Origin: Bombus terrestris
Lineage: Eukaryota; Arthropoda; Insecta; Hymenoptera; Apidae
Assembly (NCBI RefSeq): GCF_910591885.1
Contig: NW_025963671.1
Span: 1 to 64,000, forward strand
Length of the DNA: 64,000 bases
Direction: 5' to 3'
Shown: positions 1-13,380 of the stretch, piece by piece
How positions within the stretch are numbered: the first letter of the stretch is position 1
Layout: every line of letters begins with the position of its first letter
Made by a program: the position numbers and the translations under genes
Notes under the pieces: generated by a model
Told to the model about the DNA's origin: nothing
The model's input: the letters and a program-made list of their open reading frames with translations, nothing else
Database searches by the model: none

Positions 1-760
1 CGATGTCCCACGTTGTCCCACGTTGTCCCACGTTGTCCCACGTTGTCCCACGTTGTCCCACGTTGTCCCACGTTGTCCCACGTTGTCCCACGTTGTCCCA
101 CGTTGTCCCACGTTGTCCCACGTTGTCCCACGTTGTCCCACGTTGTCCCACGTTGTCCCACGGTGTCCAACGATGTCCAACGGTGTCCAGCGATGTCCAA
201 CGGTGTCCCACGTTGTCCCACGTTGTCCCACGATGTCCCACGTTGTCCCACGTTGTTCCATGGTTTCCCACGTTGTCCCACGTTGTCCCACGTTGTCCCA
301 CGGTGTCCAACGATGTCCAACGGTGTCCAACGGTGTCCAGCGATGTCCAACGGTGTCCCACGTTGTCCCACGTTTTCCCACGTTGTCCCACGTTGTCCCA
401 CGTTGTCCCACGTTGTCCCACGTTGTCCCACGTTGTCCCACGTTGTCCCACGTTGTCCCACGTTGTCCCACGTTGTCCCACGTTGTCCCACGTTGTCCCA
501 CGTTGTCCCACGTTGTCCCACGTTGTCCCACGTTGTCCCACGTTGTCCCACGTTGTCCCACGGTGTCCAACGATGTCCAACGGTGTCCAACGGTGTCCCA
601 CGGTGTCCAACGGTGTCCCACGTTGTCCCACGTTGTCCCACGTTGTCCCACGTTGTCCCACGTTGTCCCACGTTGTCCCACGTTGTCCAACGATGTCCAA
701 CGGTGTCCCACGTTGTCCCACGTTGTTCCATGGTTTCCCACGTTGTCCCACGTTGTCCCA

Positions 761-1571
761 CGTTGCCCACGGTGTCCCACGGATGTCCAACTTGGTCCAA
801 CGGTGTCCCACGTTGTCCCACGTTGTCCCACGTTGTCCCACGATGTCCCACGTTGTCCCACGATGTCCACGTGTCCCACGTTGTCCCACGTTGTCCCACG
901 TTGTCCCACGTTGTCCCACGTTGGTCCCACGTTGTCCCACGTTGTCCCCACGGTGTCCAACGATGTCCCAACGGTGTCCCACGTTGTCCAACGGTGTCCC
1001 ACGTTGTCCCACGTTGTCCCACGTTGTCCCACGTTGTCCCACGATGTCCCACGTTGTCCCACGTTGTCCCACGTTGTCCCACGTTGTCCCACGTTGTCCC
1101 ACGGTGTCCAACGATGTCCCACGTTGTCCCACGTTGTCCCACGTTGTCCCACGTTGTCCCACGATGTCCCACGTTGTCCCACGTTGTCCCACGTTGTCCC
1201 ACGTGTCCCACGTTGTCCCACGTTGTCCAACGATGTCCAACGGTGTCCCACGTTGTCCCACGTTGTTCCATGGTTTCCCACGTTGTCCCACGTTGTCCCA
1301 CGTTGTCCACGGTGTCCAACGATGTCCAACGGTGTCCAACGGTGTCCAACGGTGTCCAACGGTGTCCAACGGTGTCCCACGTTGTCCCACGTTGTCCACG
1401 TTGTCCCACGTTTGTCCCACGATGTCCCACGTTGTCCCACGTGTCCCACGTTGTCCCACGTTGTCCCACGTTGTCCCACGTTGTCCCACGTTGTCCCACG
1501 TTGTCCCACGTTGTCCCACGTTTGTCCCACGGTGTCCAACGATGTCCAACGGTGTCCAACGGTGTCCCAAC
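761..1571. repeat. Indel-rich patch in the array
   Basis: Fourteen one-base register changes are packed into about 810 bp. Units of 9 bp occur near 765, 869, 872, 1203, 1308, 1397 and 1442. Units of 11 bp occur near 781, 923, 947, 970, 1411, 1521 and 1570. Seven losses and seven gains cancel, so the array returns to its original register at 1571. The other 63 kb shows five one-base losses and no gains. Either this patch is a stretch of poor consensus sequence, or it is a locally degenerate part of the array. The balance of gains and losses favours consensus error. Confidence 0.85.
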
Positions 1572-2580
1572 GTTGTCCCACGTTGTCCCACGTTGTCCCA
1601 CGTTGTCCCGCGTTGTCCCACGTTGTCCAACGATGTCCAACGGTGTCCCACGTTGTCCCACGGTGTCCAACGATGTCCAACGGTGTCCCACGTTGTCCCA
1701 CGTTGTCCCATGTTGTCCCACGTTGTCCCACGTTGTCCCACGATGTCCCACGTTGTCCCACGGTGTCCAACGATGTCCAACGGTGTCCCACGGTGTCCAA
1801 CGATGTCCAACGGTGTCCAACGGTGTCCAACGGTGTCCAACGGTGTCCCACGTTGTCCCACGTTGTCCCACGTTGTCCCACGTTGTCCCACGATGTCCCA
1901 CGTTGTCCCACGTTGTCCCACGTTGTCCCACGTTGTCCCACGTTGTCCCACGTTGTCCCACGTTGTCCCACGTTGTCCCACGTTGTCCCACGTTGTCCCA
2001 CGGTGTCCAACGATGTCCAACGGTGTCCAACGGTGTCCCACGTTGTCCCACGTTGTCCCACGTTGTCCCACGTTGTCCCACGTTGTCCCACGTTGTCCAA
2101 CGATGTCCAACGGTGTCCCACGTTGTCCCACGTTGTCCCACGTTGTCCCACGTTGTCCCACGTTGTCCCACGTTGTCCCACGTTGTCCCACGTTGTCCCA
2201 CGTTGTCCCACGTTGTCCCACGTTGTCCCACGTTGTCCCACGTTGTCCCACGTTGTCCCACGTTGTCCCACGGTGTCCAACGGTGTCCAACGATGTCCCA
2301 CGTTGTCCCACGTTGTCCCACGTTGTCCCACGTTGTCCCACGATGTCCCACGTTGTCCCACGTTGTCCCACGTTGTCCCACGTTGTCCCACGTTGTCCCA
2401 CGTTGTCCCACGTTGTCCCACGTTGTCCCACGTTGTCCGACGTTGTCCCACGTTGTCCCACGTTGTCCCACGTTGTCCCACGGTGTCCAACGATGTCCAA
2501 CGATGTCCAACGGTGTCCCACGTTGTCCCACGTTGTTCCATGGTTTCCCACGTTGTCCCACGTTGTCCCACGTTGTCCCA

Positions 2581-4020
2581 CGGTGTCCAACGATGTCCAA
2601 CGGTGTCCAACGGTGTCCAACGGTGTCCAACGGTGTCCCACGTTGTCCCACGTTGTCCCACGTTGTCCCACGTTGTCCCACGTTGTCCCACGATGTCCCA
2701 CGTTGTCCCACGTTGTCCCACGTTGTCCCACGATGTCCCACGTTGTCCCACGTTGTCCCACGTTGTCCCACGATGTCCCACGTTGTCCCACGTTGTCCCA
2801 CGTTGTCCCACGATGTCCCACGTTGTCCCACGTTGTCCCACGTTGTCCCACGATGTCCCACATTGTCCCACGTTGTCCCACGTTGTCCCACGTTGTCCCA
2901 CGGTGTCCAACGATGTCCAACGGTGTCCAGCGATGTCCAACGGTGTCCCACGTTGTCCCACGTTTTCCCACGTTGTCCCACGTTGTCCCACGGTGTCCAA
3001 CGATGTCCAACGATGTCCAACGGTGTCCCACGTTGTCCCACGTTGTTCCATGGTTTCCCACGTTGTCCCACGTTGTCCCACGTTGTCCCACGGTGTCCAA
3101 CGATGTCCAACGGTGTCCAACGGTGTCCAACGGTGTCCAACGGTGTCCCACGTTGTCCCACGTTGTCCCACGTTGTCCCACGTTGTCCCACGTTGTCCCA
3201 CGATGTCCCACGTTGTCCCACGTTGTCCCACGTTGTCCCACGTTGTCCCACGTTGTCCCACGTTGTCCCACGTTGTCCCACGTTGTCCCACGGTGTCCAA
3301 CGATGTCCAACGGTGTCCAACGGTGTCCAACGGTGTCCCACGTTGTCCCACGTTGTCCCACGTTGTCCCACGTTGTCCCACGGTGTCCAACGATGTCCAA
3401 CGGTGTCCCACGTTGTCCCACGTTGTCCCACGTTGTCCCACGTTGTTCCACGTTGTCCCACGGTGTCCAACGATGTCCAACGGTGTCCAGCGATGTCCAA
3501 CGGTGTCCCACGGTGTCCAACGATGTCCAACGGTGTCCAACGGTGTCCAACGGTGTCCAACGGTGTCCCACGTTGTCCCACGTTGTCCCACGTTGTCCCA
3601 CGTTGTCCCACGTTGTCCCACGATGTCCCACGTTGTCCCACGTTGTCCCACGTTGTCCCACGATGTCCCACGTTGTCCCACGTTGTCCCACGTTGTCCCA
3701 CGATGTCCCACGTTGTCCCACGTTGTCCCACGTTGTCCCACGATGTCCCACGTTGTCCCACGTTGTCCCACGTTGTCCCACGATGTCCCACGTTGTCCCA
3801 CGTTGTCCCACGTTGTCCCACGTTGTCCCACGGTGTCCAACGATGTCCAACGGTGTCCAGCGATGTCCAACGGTGTCCCACGTTGTCCCACGTTTTCCCA
3901 CGTTGTCCCACGTTGTCCCACGGTGTCCAACGATGTCCAACGATGTCCAACGGTGTCCCACGTTGTCCCACGTTGTTCCATGGTTTCCCACGTTGTCCCA
4001 CGTTGTCCCACGTTGTCCCA
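2581..4020. repeat. Tandem duplication, 930-bp offset
   Basis: Positions 2581-3090 match 3511-4020 at a constant offset of 930 bp. The shared 510 bp contain a ladder of D units exactly 40 bp apart (2691, 2731, 2771, 2811, 2851 and 3621, 3661, 3701, 3741, 3781). They also share one cggtgtccag, one cgttttccca (2961 and 3891) and one CCATGG dimer (3041 and 3971). The clearest difference is a cattgtccca unit at 2861 where the second copy has A at 3791. The 420 bp between the copies (3091-3510) is a different unit order. Confidence 0.8.
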
Positions 4021-5260
4021 CGATGTCCCACGTTGTCCCACGTTGTCCCACGTTGTCCCACGTTGTCCCACGTTGTCCCACGTTGTCCCACGTTGTCCCA
4101 CGTTGTCCCACGGTGTCCAACGATGTCCAACGGTGTCCAACGGTGTCCAACGGTGTCCCACGTTGTCCCACGTTGTCCCACGTTGTCCCACGTTGTCCCA
4201 CGGTGTCCAACGATGTCCAACGGTGTCCCACGTTGTCCCACGTTGTCCCACGTTGTCCCACGATGTCCCACGTTGTCCCACGTTGTCCCACGTTGTCCCA
4301 CGTTGTCCCACGTTGTCCCACGGTGTCCAACGATGTCCAACGGTGTCCAACGGTGTCCAACGGTGTCCAACGGTGTCCCAAGTTGTCCCACGTTGTCCCA
4401 CGTTGTCCCACGGTGTCCAACGATGTCCAACGGTGTCCCACGTTGTCCCACGGTGTCCAACGATGTCCAACGGTGTCCCACGTTGTCCAACGGTGTCCCA
4501 CGTTGTCCCACGTTGTCCCACGTTGTCCCACGTTGTCCCACGTTGTCCCACGTTGTCCCACGTTGTCCCACGTTGTCCCACGTTGTCCCACGTTGTCCCA
4601 CGGTGTCCAACGATGTCCAACGGTGTCCAACGGTGTCCCACGGTGTCCAACGGTGTCCCACGTTGTCCCACGTTGTCCCACGTTGTCCCACGTTGTCCCA
4701 CGTTGTCCCACGTTGTCCCACGTTGTCCAACGATGTCCAACGGTGTCCCACGTTGTCCCACGTTGTTCCATGGTTTCCCACGTTGTCCCACGTTGTCCCA
4801 CGTTGTCCCACGTTGTCCCACGTTGTCCCACGGTGTCCCACGGTGTCCAACTATGTCCAACGGTGTCCCACGTTGTCCCACGTTGTCCCACGATGTCCCA
4901 CGTTGTCCCACGTTGTCCCACGTTGTCCCACGTTGTCCCACGTTGTCCCACGTTGTCCCACGTGGTCCCACGTTGTCCCACGTTGTCCCACGGTGTCCAA
5001 CGATGTCCAACGGTGTCCCACGTTGTCCAACGGTGTCCCACGTTGTCCCACGTTGTCCCACGTTGTCCCACGTTGTCCCACGATGTCCCACGTTGTCCCA
5101 CGTTGTCCCACGTTGTCCCACGTTGTCCCACGTTGTCCCACGGTGTCCAACGATGTCCCACGTTGTCCCACGTTGTCCCACGTTGTCCCACGTTGTCCCA
5201 CGATGTCCCACGTTGTCCCACGTTGTCCCACGTTGTCCCACGTTGTCCCACGTTGTCCCA

Positions 5261-5410
5261 CGTTGTCCAACGATGTCCAACGGTGTCCCACGTTGTCCCA
5301 CGTTGTTCCATGGTTTCCCACGTTGTCCCACGTTGTCCCACGTTGTCCCACGGTGTCCAACGATGTCCAACGGTGTCCAACGGTGTCCAACGGTGTCCAA
5401 CGGTGTCCCA
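5261..5410. repeat. Dimer cassette, exemplar 1
   Basis: Fifteen units in the order F-C-E-A-dimer-A3-B-C-B3-E, where the dimer is the 20-bp CCATGG unit at 5301-5320. The same order recurs around most dimers in the window, with the B run varying from two to five. The first base of the second half of the dimer is t where all common units have c, so the dimer junction has lost its CpG. Conservation of flanking order, not only of the dimer, shows that the cassette was amplified as a block. Confidence 0.85.
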
Positions 5411-6040
5411 CGTTGTCCCACGTTGTCCCACGTTGTCCCACGGTGTCCAACGATGTCCAACGGTGTCCCACGTTGTCCCACGTTGTCCCACGTTGTCCCA
5501 CGTTGTCCCACGTTGTCCCACGATGTCCCACGTTGTCCCACGTTGTCCCACGGTGTCCCACGTTGTCCCACGTTGTCCCACGTTGTCCCACGTTGTCCCA
5601 CGTTGTCCCACGTTGTCCCACGTTGTCCCACGGTGTCCAACGGTGTCCAACGATGTCCCACGTTGTCCCACGTTTTCCCACGTTGTCCCACGTTGTCCCA
5701 CGGTGTCCAACGATGTCCAACGATGTCCCACGTTGTCCCACGGTGTCCAACGATGTCCAACGGTGTCCAACGGTGTCCAACGGTGTCCAACGGTGTCCCA
5801 CGTTGTCCCACGTTGTCCCACGTTGTCCCACGATGTCCCACGTTGTCCCACGTTGTCCCACGTTGTCCCACGTTGTCCCACGTTGTCCCACGTTGTCCCA
5901 CGTTGTCCCACGGTGTCCAACGATGTCCAACGGTGTCCAACGGTGTCCCACGGTGTCCAACGGTGTCCCACGTTGTCCCACGTTGTCCCACGTTGTCCCA
6001 CGTTGTCCCACGTTGTCCCACGTTGTCCCACGTTGTCCCA

Positions 6041-6190
6041 CGTTGTCCAACGATGTCCAACGGTGTCCCACGTTGTCCCACGTTGTTCCATGGTTTCCCA
6101 CGTTGTCCCACGTTGTCCCACGTTGTCCCACGGTGTCCAACGATGTCCAACGGTGTCCAACGGTGTCCAACGGTGTCCAACGGTGTCCCA
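6041..6190. repeat. Dimer cassette, exemplar 2
   Basis: The unit order is identical to the cassette at 5261-5410 across all 15 units, 780 bp downstream, with the dimer at 6081-6100. Similar cassettes are at 4721-4840 (altered right side) and, in domain VI, around 54941, 57071 and 59851. Confidence 0.85.
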
Positions 6191-9100
6191 CGTTGTCCCA
6201 CGTTGTCCCACGTTGTCCCACGGTGTCCAACGATGTCCAACGGTGTCCCACGTTGTCCCACGTTGTCCCACGTTGTCCCACGTTGTCCCACGTTGTCCCA
6301 CGATGTCCCACGTTGTCCCACGTTGTCCCACGTTGTCCCACGTTGTCCCACGTTGTCCCACGTTGTCCCACGTTGTCCCACGTTGTCCCACGTTGTCCCA
6401 CGTTGTCCCACGTTTTCCCACGTTGTCCCACGTTGTCCCACGTTGTCCCACGTTGTCCCACGTTTTCCCACGTTGTCCCACGTTGTCCCACGGTGTCCAA
6501 CGATGTCCAACGGTGTCCCACGGTGTCCAACGGTGTCCCACGTTGTCCCACGTTGTCCCACGTTGTCCCACGTTGTCCCACGTTGTCCCACGTTGTCCCA
6601 CGTTGTCCAACGATGTCCAACGGTGTCCCACGTTGTCCCACGTTGTTCCATGGTTTCCCACGTTGTCCCACGTTGTCCCACGTTGTCCCACGGTGTCCAA
6701 CGATGTCCAACGGTGTCCAACGGTGTCCAACGGTGTCCCACGGTGTCCCACGTTGTCCCACGTTGTCCCACGTTGTCCCACGGTGTCCAACGATGTCCAA
6801 CGGTGTCCCACGTTGTCCCACGTTGTCCCACGTTGTCCCACGTTGTCCCACGTTGTCCCACGATGTCCCACGTTGTCCCACGTTGTCCCACGTTGTCCCA
6901 CGTTGTCCCACGTTGTCCCACGTTGTTCCATGGTTTCCCACGTTGTCCCACGTTGTCCCACGTTGTCCCACGGTGTCCAACGATGTCCAACGGTGTCCAA
7001 CGGTGTCCAACGGTGTCCAACGGTGTCCCACGTTGTCCCACGTTGTCCCACGTTGTCCCACGATGTCCCACGTTGTCCCACGTTGTTCCATGGTTTCCCA
7101 CGTTGTCCCACGTTGTCCCACGTTGTCCCACGGTGTCCAACGATGTCCAACGGTGTCCAACGGTGTCCAACGGTGTCCAACGGTGTCCCACGTTGTCCCA
7201 CGTTGTCCCACGTTGTCCCACGTTGTCCCACGTTGTCCCACGATGTCCCACGTTGTCCCACGATGTCCCACGTTGTCCCACGTTGTCCCACGTGGTCCCA
7301 CGTTGTCCCACGTTGTCCCACGGTGTCCAACGGTGTCCAACGATGTCCCACGTTGTCCCACGTTGTCCCACGTTGTCCCACGTTGTCCCACGTTGTCCCA
7401 CGTTGTCCCACGTTGTCCCACGTTGTCCCACGTTGTCCCACGGTGTCCAACGATGTCCAACGGTGTCCAACGGTGTCCCACGGTGTCCAACGGTGTCCCA
7501 CGTTGTCCCACGTTGTCCCACGTTGTCCCACGTTGTCCCACGTTGTCCCACGTTGTCCCACGTTGTCCAACGGTGTCCCACGTTGTCCCACGTTGTCCAA
7601 CGGTGTCCCACGTTGTCCCACGTTGTTCCATGGTTTCCCACGTTGTCCCACGTTGTCCCACGGTGTCCAACGATGTCCAACGGTGTCCAACGGTGTCCAA
7701 CGGTGTCCAACGGTGTCCCACGTTGTCCCACGTTGTCCCACGTTGTCCCACGGTGTCCAACGATGTCCAACGGTGTCCCACGTTGTCCCACGTTGTCCCA
7801 CGTTGTCCCACGTTGTCCCACGATGTCCCACGTTGTCCCACGTTGTCCCACGTTGTCCCACGTTGTCCCACGTTGTCCCACGTTGTCCCACGTTGTCCCA
7901 CGTTGTCCCACGTTGTCCCACGTTGTCCCACGTTGTCCCACGTTGTCCAACGGTGTCCCACGTTGTCCCACGTTGTCCCACGTTGTCCCACGTTGTCCCA
8001 CGTTGTCCCACGTTGTCCCACGTTGTCCCACGTTGTCCCACGGTGTCCAACGATGTCCAACGGTGACCAACGGTGTCCCACGGTGTCCAACGGTGTCCCA
8101 CGTTGTCCCACGTTGTCCCACGTTGTCCCACGTTGTCCCACGTTGTCCCACGTTGTCCCACGTTGTCCCACGTTGTCCAACGATGTCCAACGGTGTCCCA
8201 CGTTGTCCCACGTTGTTCCATGGTTTCCCACGTTGTCCCACGTTGTCCCACGTTGTCCCACGGTGTCCAACGATGTCCAACGGTGTCCAACGGTGTCCAA
8301 CGGTGTCCAACGGTGTCCCACGTTGTCCCACGTTGTCCCACGTTGTCCCACGATGTCCCACGTTGTCCCACGTTGTTCCATGGTTTCCCACGTTGTCCCA
8401 CGTTGTCCCACGTTGTCCCACGGTGTCCAACGATGTCCAACGGTGTCCAACGGTGTCCAACGGTGTCCAACGGTGTCCCACGTTGTCCCACGTTGTCCCA
8501 CGTGGTCCCACGTTGTCCCACGTTGTCCCACGGTGTCCAACGGTGTCCAACGATGTCCCACGTTGTCCCACGTTGTCCCACGTTGTCCCACGTTGTCCCA
8601 CGATGTCCCACGTTGTCCCACGTTGTCCCACGTTGTCCCACGTTGTCCCACGGTGTCCAACGATGTCCAACGGTGTCCAACGGTGTCCCACGGTGTCCAA
8701 CGGTGTCCCACGGTGTCCAACGGTGTCCCACGTTGTCCCACGTTGTCCCACGTTGTCCCACGTTGTCCCACGTTGTCCAACGGTGTCCCACGTTGTCCCA
8801 CGTTGTCCCACGTTGTTCCATGGTTTCCCACGTTGTCCCACGTTGTCCCACGTTGTCCCACGGTGTCCAACGATGTCCAACGGTGTCCAACGGTGTCCAA
8901 CGGTGTCCAACGGTGTCCCACGTTGTCCCACGTTGTCCCACGTGGTCCCACGTTGTCCCACGTTGTCCCACGGTGTCCAACGGTGTCCAACGATGTCCCA
9001 CGTTGTCCCACGTTGTCCCACGTTGTCCCACGTTGTCCCACGATGTCCCACGTTGTCCCACGTTGTCCCACGTTGTCCCACGTTGTCCCACGGTGTCCAA

Positions 9101-12100
9101 CGATGTCCAACGGTGTCCAACGGTGTCCCACGGTGTCCAACGGTGTCCCACGTTGTCCCACGTTGTCCCACGTTGTCCCACGTTGTCCCACGTTGTCCCA
9201 CGTTGTCCCACGTTGTCCAACGGTGTCCCACGTTGTCCCACGTTGTCCAACGGTGTCCCACGTTGTCCCACGTTGTTCCATGGTTTCCCACGTTGTCCCA
9301 CGTTGTCCCACGGTGTCCAACGATGTCCAACGGTGTCCCACGTTGTCCAACGATGTCCAACGGTGTCCCACGTTGTCCCACGTTGTTCCATGGTTTCCCA
9401 CGTTGTCCCACGTTGTCCCACGTTGTCCCACGGTGTCCAACGATGTCCAACGGTGTCCAACGGTGTCCAACGGTGTCCAACGGTGTCCCACGTTGTCCCA
9501 CGTTGTCCCACGTTGTCCCACGATGTCTCACGTTGTCCCACGTTGTTCCATGGTTTCCCACGTTGTCCCACGTTGTCCCACGTTGTCCCACGGTGTCCAA
9601 CGATGTCCAACGGTGTCCAACGATGTCCCACGTTGTCCCACGTTGTCCCACGTTGTCCCACGTTGTCCCACGTTGTCCCACGTTGTCCCACGTTGTCCCA
9701 CGTTGTCCAACGGTGTCCCACGTTGTCCCACGTTGTCCCACGTTGTCCCACGTTGTCCCACGTTGTCCCACGTTGTCCCACGTTGTCCCACGTTGTCCCA
9801 CGGTGTCCAACGATGTCCAACGGTGTCCCACGTTGTCCCACGTTGTCCCACGTTGTCCCACGTTGTCCCACGTTGTTCCATGGTTTCCCACGTTGTCCCA
9901 CGTTGTCCCACGTTGTCCCACGTTGTCCCACGGTGTCCAACGATGTCCAACGATGTCCAACGGTGTCCCACGTTGTCCCACGTTGTTCCATGGTTTCCCA
10001 CGTTGTCCCACGTTGTCCCACGTTGTCCCACGGTGTCCAACGATGTCCAACGGTGTCCAACGGTGTCCAACGGTGTCCAACGGTGTCCCACGTTGTCCCA
10101 CGTTGTCCCACGTTGTCCCACGATGTCCCACGTTGTCCCACGTTGTTCCATGGTTTCCCACGTTGTCCCACGTTGTCCCACGTTGTCCCACGGTGTCCAA
10201 CGATGTCCAACGGTGTCCAACGGTGTCCAACGGTGTCCAACGGTGTCCAACGGTGTCCCACGTTGTCCCACGTTGTCCCACGTTGTCCCACGGTGTCCAA
10301 CGATGTCCAACGGTGTCCAACGGTGTCCAACGGTGTCCAACGGTGTCCCACGTTGTCCCACGTTGTCCCACGTTGTCCCACGATGTCCCACGTTGTCCCA
10401 CGTTGTTCCATGGTTTCCCACGTTGTCCCACGTTGTCCCACGTTGTCCCACGGTGTCCAACGATGTCCAACGGTGTCCAACGGTGTCCAACGGTGTCCAA
10501 CGGTGTCCCACGTTGTCCCACGTTGTCCCACGTTGTCCCACGTTGTCCCACGTTGTCCCACGATGTCCCACGTTGTCCCACGTTGTCCCACGTTGTCCCA
10601 CGTTGTCCCACGTTGTCCCACGTGGTCCCACGTTGTCCCACGTTGTCCCACGGTGCCCAACGGTGTCCAACGATGTCCCACGTTGTCCCACGTTGTCCCA
10701 CGTTGTCCCACGTTGTCCCACGATGTCCCACGTTGTCCCACGTTGTCCCACGTTGTCCCACGTTGTCCCACGTTGTCCCACGTTGTCCAACGTTGTCCCA
10801 CGTTGTCCCACGTTGTCCCACGATGTCCCACGTTGTCCCACGTTGTCCCACGTTGTCCCACGTTGTCCCACGTTGTCCCACGTTGTCCCACGTTGTCCCA
10901 CGTTGTCCCACGTTGTCCCACGTTGTCCCACGTTGTCCCACGTTGTCCCACGGTGTCCAACGATGTCCAACGGTGTCCAACGATGTCCAACGGTGTCCAG
11001 CGATGTCCAACGGTGTCCCACGTTGTCCCACGTTTTCCCACGTTGTCCCACGTTGTCCCACGTTGTCCCACGTTGTCCCACGTTGTCCCACGTTGTCCCA
11101 CGTTGTCCAACGGTGTCCCACGATGTCCAAAGATGTCCAACGATGTCCAACGGTGTCCAACGGTGTCCCACGTTGTCCCACGTTGTCCCACGTTGTCCCA
11201 CGTTGTCCCACGTTGTCCCACGGTGTCCAACGGTGTCCCACGTTGTCCCACGTTGTCCCACGGTGTCCAACGATGTCCAACGGTGTCCAGCGATGTCCAA
11301 CGGTGTCCCACGATGTCCAACGATGTCCAACGATGTCCAACGGTGTCCAACGGTGTCCCACGTTGTCCCACGTTGTCCCACGTTGTCCCACGGTGTCCAA
11401 CGATGTCCAACGGTGTCCCACGTTGTCCAACGGTGTCCCACGTTGTCCCACGTTGTCCCACGTTGTCCCACGTTGTCCCACGTTGTCCCACGATGTCCCA
11501 CGTTGTCCCACGTTGTCCCACGTTGTCCCACGTTGTCCCACGTTGTCCCACGTTGTCCCACGTTGTCCCACGTTGTCCCACGTTGTCCCACGTTGTCCCA
11601 CGGTGTCCAACGATGTCCAACGATGTCCAACGGTGTCCCACGATGTCCAACGATGTCCAACGATGTCCAACGGTGTCCAACGGTGTCCCACGTTGTCCCA
11701 CGTTGTCCCACGTTGTCCCACGTTGTCCCACGTTGTCCCACGGTGTCCAATGATGTCCAACGATGTCCAACGTTGTCCCACGTTGTCCCACGTTGTCCCA
11801 CGTTGTCCCACGTTGTCCCACGTTGTCCCACGTGGTCCCACGTTGTCCCACGTTGTCCCACGTTGTCCCACGATGTCCCACGGTGTCCCACGTTGTCCAA
11901 CGGTGTCCCACGTTGTCCCACGTTGTCCCACGTTGTCCCACGTTGTCCCACGATGTCCCACGTTGTCCCACGTTGTCCCACGTTGTCCCACGTTGTCCCA
12001 CGTTGTCCCACGTTGTCCCACGTTGTCCCACGTTGTCCCACGTTGTCCCACGTTGTCCCACGGTGTCCAACGATGTCCAACGGTGTCCAACGGTGTCCCA

Positions 12101-12580
12101 CGGTGTCCAACGGTGTCCCACGTTGTCCCACGTTGTCCCACGTTGTCCCACGTTGTCCCACGTTGTCCCACGGTGTCCAACGATGTCCAACGGTGTCCAA
12201 CGGTGTCCCACGGTGTCCAACGGTGTCCCACGTTGTCCCACGTTGTCCCACGTTGTCCCACGTTGTCCCACGTTGTCCCACGGTGTCCAACGATGTCCAA
12301 CGGTGTCCCACGTTGTCCCACGTTGTCCCACGTTGTCCCACGTTGTCCCACGTTGTCCCACGTTGTCCCACGGTGTCCCACGGTGTCCAACGTTGTCCCA
12401 CGTTGTCCCACGTTGTCCCACGTTGTCCCACGTTGTCCCACGTTGTCCCACGTTGTCCAACGATGTCCAACGGTGTCCCACGTTGTCCCACGTTGTCCCA
12501 CGTTGTCCCACGTTGTCCCACGTTGTCCCACGTTGTCCCACGTTGTCCCACGTTGTCCCACGTTGTCCCACGTTGTCCCA

Positions 12581-12760
12581 CGGTGTCCAACGGTGTCCAA
12601 CGATGTCCCACGTTGTCCCACGTTGTCCCACGTTGTCCCACGTTGTCCCACGATGTCCCACGTTGTCCCACGTTGTCCCACGTTGTCCCACGTTGTCCCA
12701 CGTTGTCCCACGTTGTCCCACGTTGTCCCACATTGTCCCACGTTGTCCCACGTTGTCCGA
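12581..12760. repeat. 180-bp module, copy 1
   Basis: Eighteen units in the order B-B-D-A4-D-A7, then cattgtccca, A, cgttgtccga. The last three units form a rare tag pair 20 bp apart. The module is exactly repeated at 13201-13380 (offset 620 bp) and 15101-15280 (offset 2520 bp). The tag pair also recurs further on near 25111, 28440, 31961, 34661, 40051 and 42251. Confidence 0.85.
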
Positions 12761-13200
12761 CGTTGTCCCACGTTGTCCCACGTTGTCCCACGTTGTCCCA
12801 CGTTGTCCCACGGTGTCCAACGATGTCCAACGGTGTCCAACGGTGTCCAACGATGTCCCACGTTGTCCCACGTTGTCCCACGTTGTCCCACGGTGTCCAA
12901 CGATGTCCAACGGTGTCCCACGTTGTCCCACGTTGTCCCACGTTGTCGCACGTTGTCCCACGTTGTCCCACGTTGTCCCACGTTGTCCAACGGTGTCCCA
13001 CGTTGTCCCACGTTGTTCCATGGTTTCCCACGTTGTCCCACGTTGTCCCACGGTGTCCAACGATGTCCCACGTTGTCCGACGTTGTCCCACGTTGTCCCA
13101 CGTTGTCCCACGTTGTCCCACGTTGTCCCACGGTGTCCAACGATGTCCCACGTTGTCCCACGTTGTCCCACGTTGTCCCACGTTGTCCCACGTTGTCCCA

Positions 13201-13380
13201 CGGTGTCCAACGGTGTCCAACGATGTCCCACGTTGTCCCACGTTGTCCCACGTTGTCCCACGTTGTCCCACGATGTCCCACGTTGTCCCACGTTGTCCCA
13301 CGTTGTCCCACGTTGTCCCACGTTGTCCCACGTTGTCCCACGTTGTCCCACATTGTCCCACGTTGTCCCACGTTGTCCGA
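13201..13380. repeat. 180-bp module, copy 2
   Basis: Same 18-unit order as 12581-12760, with cattgtccca at 13351 and cgttgtccga at 13371. No difference from copy 1 was seen by eye. Confidence 0.85.

Larger units (their letters stand above)
1..10420. repeat. Array domain I, rich in CCATGG dimers
   Basis: Tag units separate this part from what follows. The dimer cgttgttccatggtttccca occurs about 23 times, starting near 251, 721, 1261, 2531, 3041, 3971, 4761, 5301, 6081, 6641, 6921, 7081, 7621, 8211, 8371, 8811, 9271, 9381, 9541, 9871, 9981, 10141 and 10401. It is usually embedded in one fixed cassette. Variants cgttttccca and cggtgtccag also recur here. The cctacg and ccatgttgtccaa tags of domain IV are absent, though a single ccatgttgtccca is at 1710. 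The boundary with domain II is gradual and set by the last closely spaced dimer. No genes. Confidence 0.75.

Noticed and set aside
251..270. CCATGG dimer as a start codon or Kozak site
   Set aside because: It is a repeated array variant with the same flanks at dozens of sites and no associated coding signal.
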